Source: Pachyseris speciosa (lineage: Eukaryota > Cnidaria > Anthozoa > Scleractinia > Pachyseridae). From it: a stretch of DNA of 64,000 nt. Made by a program: the position numbers and the translations under genes. Shown piece by piece: positions 21,615-32,596 of the stretch. The notes beneath the pieces are model-generated. The model searched no databases. It was not told the DNA's origin and was given only the letters and a program-made list of their open reading frames with translations. The stretch spans positions 1,098,501-1,162,500 of the forward strand of contig JAEMWC010000002.1 in the NCBI GenBank assembly GCA_016490735.1, in the 5' to 3' direction. The first letter of the stretch is position 1; every line of letters starts with the position of its first letter.

Positions 21615-21935
21615 CGCGCGCTTGTTTCTGCTCGTGGCTTAAAGAACGAGGCACACATGTGTTGCGCGCTTGTTTATGCCGGTTGCGATTTTCCCCTTGT
21701 GATTTAAAGGACGAGGTGTAAACTAGTAACGCACGCTTCGTCGTAGCGCTTGTTTACTTGTTTCCGCTCATGGCTTAAAGAACGAGGCATACACATGTGT
21801 AGCGCGCTTGTTTATACCGGTTCCACTTTTCCGCTTGTGGTTTAAAGAACGAGGTGTAAACCAGTAACGCACACTTCGTCGCTTCTTTCCGCTTTGGCTT
21901 AGAGAACGAGGCACACATACGTGTAGCGCGCTTGT
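21615..21935 (+). repeat. Minisatellite, right block
   Basis: Continuation of the array at 14575-15392 in the same orientation (GTAACGCGCGCTTGTTTCTG, CTCGTGGCTTAAAGAACGAG). It was separated from the left block by the ribozyme element. Confidence 0.8.
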
Positions 21936-21949
21936 TTCGTTTTTCCGCC

Positions 21950-22456
21950 ATGTTAATCTTTCTGCTAATGAGATGCATTTTTCCACTCGACAAGTTATTT
22001 TGTCGAGTCGAGAATAATTTTGTCCACTCGTACGACTCGTACAACTCGACAACTGTACGAAGCGGACCCTTGGGTGAACTAATGAGATGCATTTTCCACT
22101 CGACAACTCTGTCTGTCAAGTCGACACAAGTTGTCGACTCGTACGAGTTGTAAAACGCATTTGTCCACTCGTGTCATGTCGACAGTAGCGCGCTTCTTTC
22201 GATTTTCCGCCATGCTAATCTTTCTGCTAATGAGATGTATTTTTCCACTCGACAAGTTATTTTGTCGAGTCGACAATAATTTTGTCCACTCGTACGACTC
22301 GCACAACCTCACAACTGTTCGAAGCGGACCCTTGGGTGAACTAATGAGATGTATTTGCCACTCGAGAACTCTGTCTGTCAAGTCGACAGAAGTTGTCGAC
22401 TCGTACGAGTTGTAAAACGCATTTTTCCACTCGTATCATGTCGACAGTATTGGACA
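21950..22456 (-). repeat. Right arm of the fold-back element
   Basis: Two tandem units of about 250 bp (starting near 21955 and 22205), each with CGCCATGTTAATCTTTCTGC or a variant, AATGAGATGCATTTTTCCAC, TTTTGTCGAGTCGA and CACTCGTACGACTCG. These are reverse complements of motifs in the 140-bp satellite of the left arm. The unit is longer and differently arranged than in the left arm, so the arms have evolved separately by local amplification. Confidence 0.7.
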
Positions 22457-22462
22457 TGACTG

Positions 22463-22666
22463 TGTGTTTTGGAGGCGAAAAACATTATATCGATATCGAG
22501 CCTCCTTGGTTTAGCAGAGACAAATATGAAGGCATTCTCATTAAATATTGGTGAAGAAAACATTTGCGTGACCGATTTCTTAGAAAAACAGGAAGTGATT
22601 TTTTTACTTCCCAAGCCCCGGCCGAGCAGAAAAACATGGCGGCCGAAATTTTGTATTTGAGCAATA
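22463..22666 (+). other. Polinton segment between two insertions
   Basis: Unique sequence between the fold-back element and the palindromic transposon. A plus-strand frame at 22469-22660 (with PPWFSRDKYEG-like and FLEKQEVIFLLPKPRPSRK stretches across two frames) may be the continuation of the left-end ORF, since the sequence at 12307-12320 is repeated at its start. No domain is recognised. Confidence 0.35.
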
Positions 22667-23499
22667 TGGGGCGCCAAATGTTCAAAAATTATTTTAGTAA
22701 ATTATATCGAAATTATTTTAAAATTATTTCAACAAATGTGATTATATCATACCATACTTTCATCTGTTATGCCGTTTGTTTGAAACAATATCTTCCTCTT
22801 TAATAATTTGTTTCATACAATATAAACTTTCTCTCGCATTATTTGAAACCATTGTTTGCCCCTAACACCCGTTATTTAAAACAATCGGCTTCCCCTCCTG
22901 ACTTTATTTCAAACAAAGTCTGCTAGGCAAATTCATTATTCCAAACAATACAACAATACCTGCAACATGATTTCAAACCATGAATTCTAACACAGACTCG
23001 TTATTTCAAACAATATAAGTTATGGTTTCATATAATTCATGGTTTGATACAATTCATGGTTTCATACAATTCATGGTTTCATATAATCCATAGTTTGAAA
23101 TAATTTATGGTTTCATATAATTCATGGTTTCATATAATTTATGGTTTCATATAATTCATGGTTTCATATAATTTATGGTTTCATATAATTCATGGTTTCA
23201 TATAATTTATGGTTTCATATGAATGTATGGTTTCCTGTAATTTATGGTTTCATGTAATTCGTGGTTTGATATAATTCATGGTTTCATATAACGCATTACA
23301 TCATACAAAATACAATGGTTTCAAATAAGTCATGATTTGATATAAATTAAACTGTTTGCGCGATTATATGCGCATTGAACGGAAAATCACGCACCAGTCT
23401 AGCCTGACGTTCTGATGAACACTTGACTGCATTTTAGCGGTGCTGTTTCCTTCAGACCTGTTGTCACAGTCGTGTGAGTCCTCGTGATACACTCAATTT

Positions 23500-23790
23500 T
23501 TGAAACTGCTCAAAAAGATGCCCTCAAATTTGGCGCAAGATATGGCAACAGCCATAAGTCGTACTATTATGAGCTGTCTACAGTCTCACGCACAACCGGC
23601 CGACAATAGTAACACTGGCTCGAGTCATCAGTCGAGTTCGGGAGCAGCCAACACGAGCGTAGGGGTAGCCAGCACGAGCGCTACCACAAGCAGCGCTCCG
23701 TCTGGTTCGCATGCAAGTAGCCAAAGACCTCAGGTAAGTTCTCACTTCATTTCAATGTCTTTTCCATTCACAAAACCCAGTTGTTTTTAA
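23500..23790 (+). CDS. Exon-like ORF with splice donor, left arm
   Basis: A frame from ATG at 23500, whose first 78 codons give a Ser/Thr/Ala/Gly-rich chain after an N-terminal helix (LAQDMATAISRTIMSCLQSH). At 23731-23739 the sequence CAGGTAAGT is a consensus 5' splice site, so the natural product would end near residue 78 and splice onward; the open frame past it is probably intron. The mirrored copy in the right arm differs at only a few residues, and both keep the frame open. No matching acceptor or second exon could be recognised in the centre. It may be a captured host first exon or the first exon of the element's own gene. Confidence 0.5.
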   Translation: MKLLKKMPSNLAQDMATAISRTIMSCLQSHAQPADNSNTGSSHQSSSGAANTSVGVASTSATTSSAPSGSHASSQRPQVSSHFISMSFPFTKPSCF

Positions 23791-23992
23791 AATTATATTT
23801 AGATTGTAGGTGATGTCCTGAAGTCGGAAGGATTGCTTAAGCTTCCCGCCAAAAGCGATGCAATAAATTAAAAGATATTAACGAGATAAGGAACTTTCCC
23901 ACGTGCTATCCCAAAGTAAAACATTTAAAGTGCCGACAAAGGGTCTCTCGGGTATCACTTTTTGTAGCTTATTGATATCTAGAGAGACGTTT

Positions 23993-24756
23993 TAGGGCCA
24001 TACCTCGGTAACAAAAGTCAGTACTTGAGAGCATGTGGGAATAATACATAGCCCTGCTAAAAACTAAGAAAATTAGATACACCAGACGCTGGAGAAATAT
24101 GGGGCTCCCAAACAGAAACGCTTTTGTCAGTTGTACTCTTCTCTGTCAGCTATATAAACAGAGAGTAGATAAAAGCGCGATAAACTACAATAATTAAAAG
24201 CACTTTACTTCGGTAGACGCGTGACTTTTGTCAAGGCTTAGATGCGTGCTTAACAGACTAAAATCTGAAAAGGTGGTAGCATTGGGTACCTTCGAAAACA
24301 TCCCGGAAAACATTCGTCTGATTTCTATGATTACTAATTACTGCTTGTTAGATCGCCTTGATACAAGTTCTTCAAATCTGTCCGATGATAGCGATTGAAA
24401 TGTGTTCATTTTGATATATCAAAAGATAACGAGTTTTATCGACATAAGCAACAAAGGTCGCTTTTAACTCGTCGATGCGCATCTACGAGTTAAAAACCGA
24501 ATTAGGGAGGTCTGAGGTTTTCGTCTTTTCTGGAAAACACTTTCCTGTTTTCGCCGGCCAAGTACATGCCTATAGATAGTGTCAGAACTCATGTCAGGCG
24601 AAGGGTTGTCAGGTCTTTATGGTGTCGACAATGTGCTACACTGGCTTTCAAAAACTATGAAACTGACTGTTAGCATCTAGCATAAATTTCACCGTCCGAC
24701 GACTTCACGTGGTCATTCTTCTTCTTTTTGTAACTCTTCTGTTGTTGTTCTGTCTA
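23993..24756. other. Unique centre of the palindromic transposon
   Basis: About 760 bp not repeated elsewhere in the window. No long frame, transposase motif or repeat recognised. If the flanking exon-like ORFs are spliced, a second exon should lie here, but I cannot identify one. Confidence 0.4.
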
Positions 24757-24944
24757 GATATCAATAAGCTACAAAAAATGATACCCGAGAGACCCTTTGT
24801 CGGCACTTTAAATGTTTGACTTTGGGATAGCACGTGGGAAAGTTCGTTATCTCGTTAATATCTTTTAATTTATGCATCACTTTTGGCGGGAAGCTTAAGC
24901 AATCCTTCCGACTTCAGGACATCACCTACAATCTAAATATAATT

Positions 24945-25235
24945 TTAAAAACAACTGGGCTTTGTGAATGGAAAAGACATTGAAATGAAGCGAGAACTTA
25001 CCTGAGGTCTTTGGCTACTTGCATGCGAACCAGACGGAGCGCTGCTTGTGGTAGCGCTCGTGCTGGCTACCCCTACGCTCGTGTTGGCTGCTCCCGAACT
25101 CGACTGATGACTCGAGCCAGTGTTACTATTGTCGGCCGGTTGTGCGTGAGACTGTAGACAGCTCATAATAGTACGACTTATGGCTGTTGCCATATCTTGC
25201 GCCAAATTTGAGGGCATCATTTTGAGCAGTTTCAA
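24945..25235 (-). CDS. Exon-like ORF with splice donor, right arm
   Basis: Mirror copy of the left-arm ORF on the minus strand (ATG at 25235), with the donor CAGGTAAGT read across 25003-24995. It differs from the left copy by a Lys/Met change near residue 6 and a His/Arg change after the donor. Preservation of frame in both arms may reflect recent arm conversion more than selection. Confidence 0.5.
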   Translation of the reverse strand: MKLLKMMPSNLAQDMATAISRTIMSCLQSHAQPADNSNTGSSHQSSSGAANTSVGVASTSATTSSAPSGSHASSQRPQVSSRFISMSFPFTKPSCF

Positions 25236-26098
25236 AAATTGAGTGTATCACGAGGACTCACACGACTGTGACAACAGGTCTGAAGGAAACAGCACCGCTA
25301 AAATGCAGTCAAGTGTTCATCAGAACGTCAGGCTAGACTGGTGCGCGATTTTTCGTTCACTGCGCATATAATCGCGCAAACATTTAACTTATATCAAATC
25401 ATGACTTATTTGAAACCATCGTATTTTGTATGATGTAGTGCGTTATATGAAACCATGAATTATATCAAACCACGAATTACATGAAACCATAAATTACAGG
25501 AAACCATAAATTATATGAAACCATAAATTAGATGAAACCATACATTCATATGAAACCATAAATTATATGAAACCATGAATTATATGAAACCATAAATTAT
25601 ATCAAACCATGGATTATATCAAACCATAAATTATTTCAAACTATGGATTATATGAAACCATAAATTATATGAAACCATGAATTGTATCAAACCATGAATT
25701 ATATGAAACCATAACTTATATTGTTTGAAATAACGAGTCTGTGTTAGAATTCATGGTTTGAAATCATGTTGCAGGTATTGTTGTATTGTTTGGAATAATG
25801 AATTTGCCTAGCAGACTTTGTTTGAAATAAAGTCAGGAGGGGAAGCCGATTGTTTTAAATAACGGGTGTTAGGAGCAAACAATGGTTTAAATAACGGGTG
25901 TTAGGGGCAAACAATGGTTTGAGATAATGCGGGAGAAAGTTTATATTGTATGAAACAAATGATTAAAGAGGAAGATATTATTTCAAACAAACGGCATAAC
26001 AGATGAAAGTATGGTATGATATAATCACATTTGTTGAAATAATTTTAAAATAATTTCGATATGTTTGGTAAAATAATTTTTGAACATTTGGCGCCCCA

Positions 26099-26774
26099 TA
26101 GGGCAATACCTAAAGGCTTAAAAAACAAATCAGAGCAGAAATAGACAAAAAATTACGCTCAATTAACTTACAGTAAGCCCATCTCCCGTCACAGAAGCTG
26201 GCGAAGCGATGCGAAGAGTAGAAAGTTAGAAAAAACAAGATTTTTTTTCACAACATTCTATCGATCGTGGAAACCAATTTAGCTAATAACAGGAGTTAAT
26301 TCTGGACCATTTTCTCTATTTTTGCCTCTTCCATCGCTTCAACAAATTGAGAGACGATTTGTCTGACATCTCTGCCAAACGGGCGTAGAAAAATCCGAGA
26401 AAACAAAGCAAATCACATGGAACAACTCAAGCATTTTTGCCTCGTGGGGAAATATAATTCATTCAGCCTATCTTTAATTTATGATTTCATCATCCCGATC
26501 ACATCATCCTGTATAGCCTCGAAAGCGCATGCGTATGTGAAAAAGGGGATTTTTCTAAAGCATGTAAAAAGCCTTTCAGGCTTTGCACCACAAGTGTGAA
26601 AATTTAAACACTAATTCATATAAAAGGTTCTTAATCACATATATGAATTGTGGCTTGTATGCAAAGTATCTAATGATTAGAAAAAGCGGGGGCCTTTCAT
26701 TACCGAACTGTATACAAGCCCACCCCATGGAATAACAAAAAAACCCCGCCGCTATTTAATAAAAATATCACCCT
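26099..26774. other. Unassigned Polinton-internal segment
   Basis: AT-rich sequence between the palindromic transposon and the next repeats. Short frames on both strands have no recognisable domain. The adenain-like maturation protease common in Polintons was looked for here and not found. Confidence 0.35.
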
Positions 26775-26935
26775 GAGATGATGTCGGGTTGTTGGGTAGA
26801 GCAATGGTCGGGCCTTGCCCGTCGGAAGTGCCGGTTCAACCTCAAGCCGGAGGGTGAAAAAGAAAACTTGGCCCCAATCGGGGTCTGATAAAGCTCTAAG
26901 AGCGGTGTGGTGGTGGCAAAAACAAATTAAAACTT
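26775..26935 (+). repeat. Repeat unit with tRNA-like features, left of LINE
   Basis: Contains GTTGGGTAGAGCAATG and GCCGGTTCAACC, weakly like A and B boxes, then GGTCTGATAAAGCTC and GCGGTGTGGTGGTGG. Versions of the last two motifs recur at 30885-30960 beyond the LINE, so the LINE entered a short tandem array. The tRNA relationship is tentative. Confidence 0.35.
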
Positions 26936-29900
26936 TTTTTTTTTTTTTACTCTTTATTTATTTCGTTTCACTTATAACTTACATTACTACGGAAAGACTA
27001 GATACTTTTACATAAATTATACTACAATGTTCACATGTTCACAGTAAAGTACAGGAAGGCATCTTACTTTGACACAGGTGCATACTACTTACATTTAAAA
27101 ACAATTACTTATATTACATACTATAACTCATTTGACACTTTACTGCATTACTTACCCATGTTACACTCCCCCTACCAGAAACTGCTTTTTTCCACGTCTA
27201 AACCTCCAAAAGAGATTTCAAACTACAGTCTGGAAAAGAGGAAGGAACCCAACCGAGACCATTTCGTTTCAAATATAACGAGGGCATTTGTCTCAAAAGC
27301 AAACCTTTTCTCTATTCGGGCGCTGTTTATAACTAGTTCTATAAAAACCGTCAGGGCTGGAGTCGTATTTTTAAGTTTACAAGTATATATATAGTGTCGA
27401 GCAATAAGAAGAAGATGTTGAACCAGTGGGTCAGGAGATTCACTCACAAAACCGAGGCAGATGGAGCAGGAAAGAGAGTGACCCTCAGACTGAAAAAACT
27501 TGTCTTTTATCCATGCCAGGACCTCTTTCCAAAAGAGTTGGCTGTATTCGCAGTTCCAAAAAAGATGCATGAGAGTTTCTGGGGCTTCTCCGCAAAACGT
27601 GCAGAGGTTAGTCGGGACGATCCCAATTCTGTAAAGAAAGTCGTTAGTTGCGATTCTCCGTTGGAGAAACTTGAATTGAAAAACCCTAAGTTTTGTTTCT
27701 TTTGTACATAAAAAGGGCAAGGAATAGGTTTGCTTCCAATTAACAGGGAACGAATCCAGTAGAGCATCTTCAGCTAACCATTTTATTTGGCTTCGTGTTG
27801 GTGGGGAAACCTTCTTTTGAATAAGCATGTTGTAGATTTTCTTACATTTCATATCTGGAACTGAGAGTTTTGGCTCTTCTACTTTTTTCTCCAGTTTGTT
27901 AAGATGTGGAGAAAAGGTCTCTTTGTAACTTCTTAAAGCTGATTAAACAGCATGATAGCTGAGAAAATTGGTCTTAATTCTATATTTAGATAGGAAGGCA
28001 TTATATTTTAGGAAAGTACCATCAGTATCCATTAAATCCTTAATCAACTTTACCCCTGCATTAAACCATGATTGGTAGAAGAAGGGGCGGTGGCCAATCC
28101 TTATCAGCAAATTGTACTAAATGCATGAATTACCGAAGTCCTGCTCCTCGTTGGTATAATTGATATTCGTCCAAATTTGCACAATTTCCTCTAGGAAGGC
28201 ATTCTGCAGTTTAAGTAAAGGTACGTCCTCACTTTTCAAATTACACTGGAAAAGCAACTTACCGCCATGTTTTTGCAAGTAATATTCAAAAAACAGCTTC
28301 CATTTACCATGACTATCGTCATTGAGATAATTTACTACCCATTTTATTTTAAGGGCTTTACTAAAGCTGTCAATGTCCACCATTTTCAAGCCGCCTTCAT
28401 CATACGTATTTATGATTTGAGTCCTCTTAATCTTATCACCTTTACCATCCCACAGAAACTCGTAAAGCAGAGAATTGATTTCCTTCAGCAAACCTCTGGG
28501 AGTTGGGAGAGAAGATAATACGTAGACAATTTGTGATACCGCTAAACTTTTTATAATTGTAATTTTACCCAGTAACGTTAATCTCCTTGCTGACCAGCTG
28601 TTTAAAATGTTTTTCATTTTTTCAAGTCTGTCAGCAAAATTGGCCTGCTTGAGCTCATTGACAGTCGAAAACCAAGTTCCAAGAGCGAAAACCTTTTTAT
28701 CCGCCAGTTGAATTGGTTTTCCTGATGAATAAATATCTGTAGAAGAACTTCGTGATCCAATCCAAAGACATTCCGTTTTTTCATAATTTGCACGTAGACC
28801 AGAGACTAAAGCGAAGGAATCTAAAAGAAAAATGGACCGCAAAAAAGACGCTTTTGATCCATCTAAAATCATTGTAGTATCATCAGCATATTGACTAATT
28901 TTGCACTCTGAATTCATTACTTTAATACCTTTTATCTGTTTATCATTTCGGACAGTATTTCCTAGTACCTCAGCACACAACAGAAACAAGTATGGCGACA
29001 ATGGGCATCCCTGTCTAACACCGCGATTCAAAGAGAAGAAGTCAGAAGACCAGCCATTATTTTGTACACAGCTAGTTATATCGGTGTAGAAAAGCCTTAT
29101 CCAGGCTCTTAGAGACGGTCCAAAATTAAAATGCGCCAAGGTTTTCTCAATGAAGTTCCATTCCAGGGAATCAAAGGCTTTTTCAAAATCGACAAAGAGT
29201 AACAGGCCGGGTACATTTTTTTCCTTCGCGTAATTTATTATACTGTCGATTAACCTGATATTCTCCCCAATAAACCTATTTTTTTGAAAGCCCGTTTGAT
29301 CGTGATTAATAAGTGTCGGTAGAAATTTCTTTAATCTATTTGCAACAGCCTTTGATGCGATTTTATAATCGCAGTTTAAAAGTGTTATTGGTCTCCAGTT
29401 CTTTAACAATTTAGCATCTTTGTTCTTTTTCGGGATCAATGATATTAGACCTCTTCTTTGCGTAACAGATAAACAGCCTTTGGCATACGAGACATTCAGT
29501 GCTTTTAGGAGGTAGTGTGAAATATCCTTCCAAAACACTTTGTAGAACTCAACAGGTAGCCCATCACTGCCTGGGCTTTTATTAGACGTCATTGTTTTAA
29601 GGCTTGCAAAACACTCAGATTCAGTCAAGGGACCCTCACATTCACCCTGTTCATGTTCGGATACCTTAATGTTTTCTCCCGCCGAAAAGAAAAGATCGTC
29701 ATACTCATTTACCTGAGAAGCAATACAGGATGAATAAAGGCTACGATAAAATCTTTGTGCTTCCTCTAGGATCTCACAATCAGTGCTAATAAGGCTACCA
29801 TCTGCCAATCGAAGTATTTTGATGGTTTTGTTGTTGTGATGTCTTTTTTCTAAACCTAAGAAATATTTGGTATTTTTCTCACCTTCATTGTACCAACGCG

Positions 29901-30853
29901 TTTTGGATCTTATTATTGAGCCTCGAGTTTTGTGTTGGCAAATTTTATCTCTTCTTACCGTCTTAACCTCAATTTGGTTCAAATTATCATTCTTTCGCCG
30001 TCAGATAAGTCCTTTTGTTCCAACCTTTCACTAAGAGACCTGATATCTGACTCGAGAAGTTGTTCCTCAAAATTGTCTTTCCTTTTCTTCGACTTTGCGT
30101 ACTCCAGTGACTTTGCTCTAATTTTCATCTTCATTGTATCCCACAAAAGTACAGCATCCACATCATCGTTATTTGCATATTCATTTACGACTTCCGATAT
30201 CGTTTCTCTTATCAAGCTCACATACTCGCTTTCAAGTAAAAACGAATTATTTAGCTTCCAAAACCCTGGCCCTCTAGGATTTGTTTTACTATCGAGTTCG
30301 ATTGTTATTAGGGAGTGATCAGTTCTATAGCCAGGGAGGACATCGGCTTGAATGCAAATTGTGCTTAAACCAGAACTTATTAAAAAAAAGTCTAATCGAC
30401 AACAAATGTCCGGCCTTCTTCTTCTCCATGTAAATGCGTAAGAATCGGGGTGGAGATCACGCCATATGTCGGTCAAATCAAGTTCAGCCATCATGCGTTT
30501 TACCTCCATGACCGATTTGGAGTGAGTCACTGGATTTCCACCTTTCTTATCCTTGGTTACATCTAATACCAGGTTAAAATCTCCTCCCAAGCATATTTCT
30601 TCGCACTCGAAGGAACAGAGATGATCAGCAACATCTCTAAAAAAGTTTGGGGTATCCTGGTTCGGCGCATAAATATTTACTAAAGTGAGAACACGGTCTT
30701 CGGTCTCAATATCAACTATAATAAATCTTCCCGCTGGGTCAGAGAACTGTCTTAAGATTTTAAAAACAAAGTTGTTGTTAAATAATACACAAACTCCAGC
30801 GCTTGCACTGGAGAAACTGCTAAAGATCGCAGAGTAGCCCCATTCAGCTAACC
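26936..30853 (-). mobile_element. L1/Tx1-type LINE, 5' truncated
   Basis: Flanked by exact 16-bp duplications AAACAAATTAAAACTT (26920-26935 and 30854-30869). On the minus strand the 3' end is a poly(A) tail (T run at 26936-26950), and the 5' end falls inside the endonuclease domain, a classic 5' truncation. It is 3,918 bp and belongs to a different lineage from the LINE at 15.6 kb, as its RT differs throughout. Confidence 0.9.
27223..30853 (-). pseudogene. ORF2 of truncated LINE: endonuclease, RT, zinc motif
   Basis: The minus-strand product lacks its first part. The endonuclease remains from about 30.85 kb (LVNIYAPN, LGGDFNLV, YRTDHSLI). The reverse transcriptase (about 29.98-28.12 kb, one open frame) has NWRPITLLNCDYK, LLLFVDFEKAFDSLEW, NRGVRQGCPLSP and QYADDTTMI. 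A C-terminal Cys/His motif (CTFCGE, then HLFWNC) lies at about 27.5-27.6 kb. Frame changes or stops near 29.98 kb and 27.9-28.1 kb separate the parts, and with the 5' truncation the copy cannot move by itself. In an active LINE this protein nicks DNA and copies the RNA in place. Confidence 0.85.
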
Positions 30854-30869
30854 AAACAAATTAAAACTT

Positions 30870-31150
30870 GGCTCCTAGAGGGTCTGATAGGGCTCGAGCA
30901 GTGTGGTGGTGGGGAAAACAAATATGATAGTACTCGAGCGGTGTGGTGGTGGGCAAATTGGAGCTCTCCAAACAACAACAAGAACAACAACAACAAAACC
31001 TCTCGTGAGGGACGGGTGGAATAAAATTAAAAAATTGAGTCCCTCATGAGAGGTCTGGTGGCCACCAGTTTTGCTTTTTTCTGCAGGAATTTTTAATTCA
31101 ACCTCTGTTTTATGAAATAAAGAGAAAATTTTGTTTCTTTCCCCGTCAAA
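30870..31150. repeat. Short tandem repeat and hairpin
   Basis: GGTCTGATAGGGCTCGAGC and GTGTGGTGGTGGG units (two to three copies, about 30885-30960) are followed by CAACAACAACAA. An inverted repeat CCTCTCGTGAGGGAC / GTCCCTCATGAGAGG lies at about 31006-31053. The hairpin could be a terminator or processing signal for the Polinton gene ending at 31153; this is inference. Confidence 0.45.
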
Positions 31151-31152
31151 TT

Positions 31153-31857
31153 TTAGTTCAGAGCTTCGGCAGTTGCCGCGATTTTTTTTCTGAATTCCTC
31201 TCTGATTTCTCCACGAATTTCTTCGCAGATTTTCTCGATGTCAGGCTGAGATGGCTGCGGAAGCGCTGGTTTATTCGCCATGAATTTTAAGCGCAAACGG
31301 TTTTTACTTCTGCGGTAGCGTTCGGTTTCACGCAAAACTGTTCGAAAATCCTAATCCGAGAACTTGTTGTCGTCAATTGTGATCGAAACGCAACCCTTTA
31401 TTGAGTCATGTTTCGCAACAGCCAGAGCGTGTTTTTCGACCTTTTTTTCCAGCTTTTTGTTGAAAGCTGCCAGGGCTGTGGAAGCCGCTCCACAAAAGGC
31501 AACGACAGCACAAAAAAGGGGCGCCAACAACAATTTCCACCCCCGTAAGAGCAGAGGCGAGACCGCTGGAAGAAAGGGCAACCGATGCCCCGCTAAGGCC
31601 GACCGTGGAGTAGTGGACCACTTTCCTGGCCTTCTTTTATTTTTTCAACACGACCCTGTAATGTTCCTCCTCATCAGCAATCTGTTTCTCAATTTTGCTG
31701 ATTTCTGTCAGCCGGAAACTGTTGGATCCACATCTCTGGATTGGAATTCTGGTGTTTGCACACCCACTGGGTGCTGCTCCGGAAGGTTCGGATAAAGCTG
31801 TGCATAATGTGTACCACCCTCAGGCGGAGCGGTCGGCAACACATTTGCGGACGACAT
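31153..31857 (-). pseudogene. Polinton membrane-type protein (unassigned)
   Basis: Minus-strand gene from ATG at 31857 to TAA at 31153. The N-terminal part is Pro-rich with tyrosines (PTAPPEGG, YPNLPEQ). A helical charged stretch follows, then a long small-residue hydrophobic region (GLSGASVALSSSGLASALTG) suggesting one or two membrane helices, then a Lys-rich helix and a basic C-terminal tail (RRSKNRLRLKF). Frames change at about 31.7 and 31.5 kb and there is an in-frame stop at about 31.35 kb, so it is broken. Similar hydrophobic proteins occur in cnidarian Polinton-like elements as far as I know, but I cannot give a function. Confidence 0.5.
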
Positions 31858-31883
31858 TGTATTACAAAGGCAGATTTACTCTT

Positions 31884-32556
31884 TTAATTGATCGATAACT
31901 CAAAGTAAAGTTTTTGACCACGAAAGTCAAACAGTTCTCCATTTTCATCATTGACTGAAAGAATCACACTATTCACACCACTGCCAGTTGAAGCTGCACG
32001 AAAGTATGCCCCATTTGCCATTTGATAGTTGACCTTTTCGAAACCCTCTCCCAGGATGTCAAACTTTGCAAGCAGGTGTTGTTTTTTTTTTCCCAGTCAA
32101 CAAATCTTGAGCGGGGTTGACCAAATCGCACTACACAAAAAAGACACTGGGAACGTCGAGCTTTGAAATAAAGAAATCTGTTTCAAGCCGCCAGGAGACG
32201 CCAAGAAAGTCTTGCAAATTTTGGGAAAACTGAAGTTTGTTGCTTTCAGGGTTTTTAATCACCACGGCGCCTGTGGGACAATTTGCTTCGGTGGTTATTT
32301 TGGCGTCGAGGTCTTTAAAAATCGAATTGAGGGTTTTTGCAAGACCTTTTGGGGTGTAATGCCCCGGAGGAAACCCACTTGAGGAAACAAGTATATTCTG
32401 GCTATTCTAAAACCAAATTCTCCCAGAGTTTTTCAAATCGAGCCATGAATTGCAAAGCGAGCACGAAATAAGCCCGACGTAATCGGCTTTCGGAATCGGA
32501 TCGTCAAAATAGACGGTGCAAGGGTTTTCTGTAGTGACAATTGTGAGCACAACCAT
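31884..32556 (-). pseudogene. Polinton minor capsid (penton-like) protein candidate
   Basis: Minus-strand reading from ATG at 32556 to TAA at 31884 covers about 224 codons, interrupted by an early stop near 32.40 kb, another near 32.14 kb and a frame change at a T run (about 32.09 kb). Visible pieces include IVTTENPCTVYFDDPIPKAD at the start, FPPGHYTPKGLAKTL and ILSVNDENGELFDFRG. It is rich in short beta strands without membrane segments, as expected of a single jelly-roll vertex protein. Assignment rests on place and remembered similarity to Polinton minor capsid proteins, so a different structural role is possible. It diverges from the plus-strand gene beginning near 32.6 kb. Confidence 0.5.
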
Positions 32557-32596
32557 TTTATTTCAAGTCGACATAAACATTTAATTAAAAATATAT

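Larger units (their letters stand above)
12321..22462. mobile_element. Fold-back element with satellite arms
   Basis: The outer ends are inverted copies: TGTCCAATACTGTTGACATG at 12321-12340 and its near complement ending at 22456. A related ACTCGTACGAGT-rich sequence follows on both sides in opposite orientation. Flanks TGTGTTTTGAGGGC (12307-12320) and TGTGTTTTGGAGGC (22463-22476) look like a 14-bp target duplication with two differences. The arms are tandem repeats (long left arm 12.33-14.4 kb, short right arm 21.95-22.46 kb). The core is a minisatellite later split by other elements. No transposase is present, so the mechanism of movement is unknown. Confidence 0.55.
22667..26098. mobile_element. 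3.4-kb palindromic DNA transposon
   Basis: Ends TGGGGCGCCAAATGTTC and its exact complement, flanked by TA on both sides. The two arms (22667 to about 23992, and about 24757-26098) are nearly identical inverted copies of some 1.33 kb around a unique centre of about 0.76 kb. The arms contain arrays of ATGGTTTCATATAATTC (about 23030-23290 and 25440-25700) and a mirrored exon-like ORF. The right arm has one extra 41-bp tandem duplication near 25850-25930. No transposase is visible, so the element is probably non-autonomous. TA duplication suggests a Tc1/mariner-like or other TA-targeting family; not settled. Confidence 0.8.

Noticed and set aside
26099..26774. Adenain-like Polinton protease
   Set aside because: Looked for on both strands because most Polintons have one, but no His-Asp/Glu-Gln-Cys pattern in a plausible frame was found here or elsewhere in the element.
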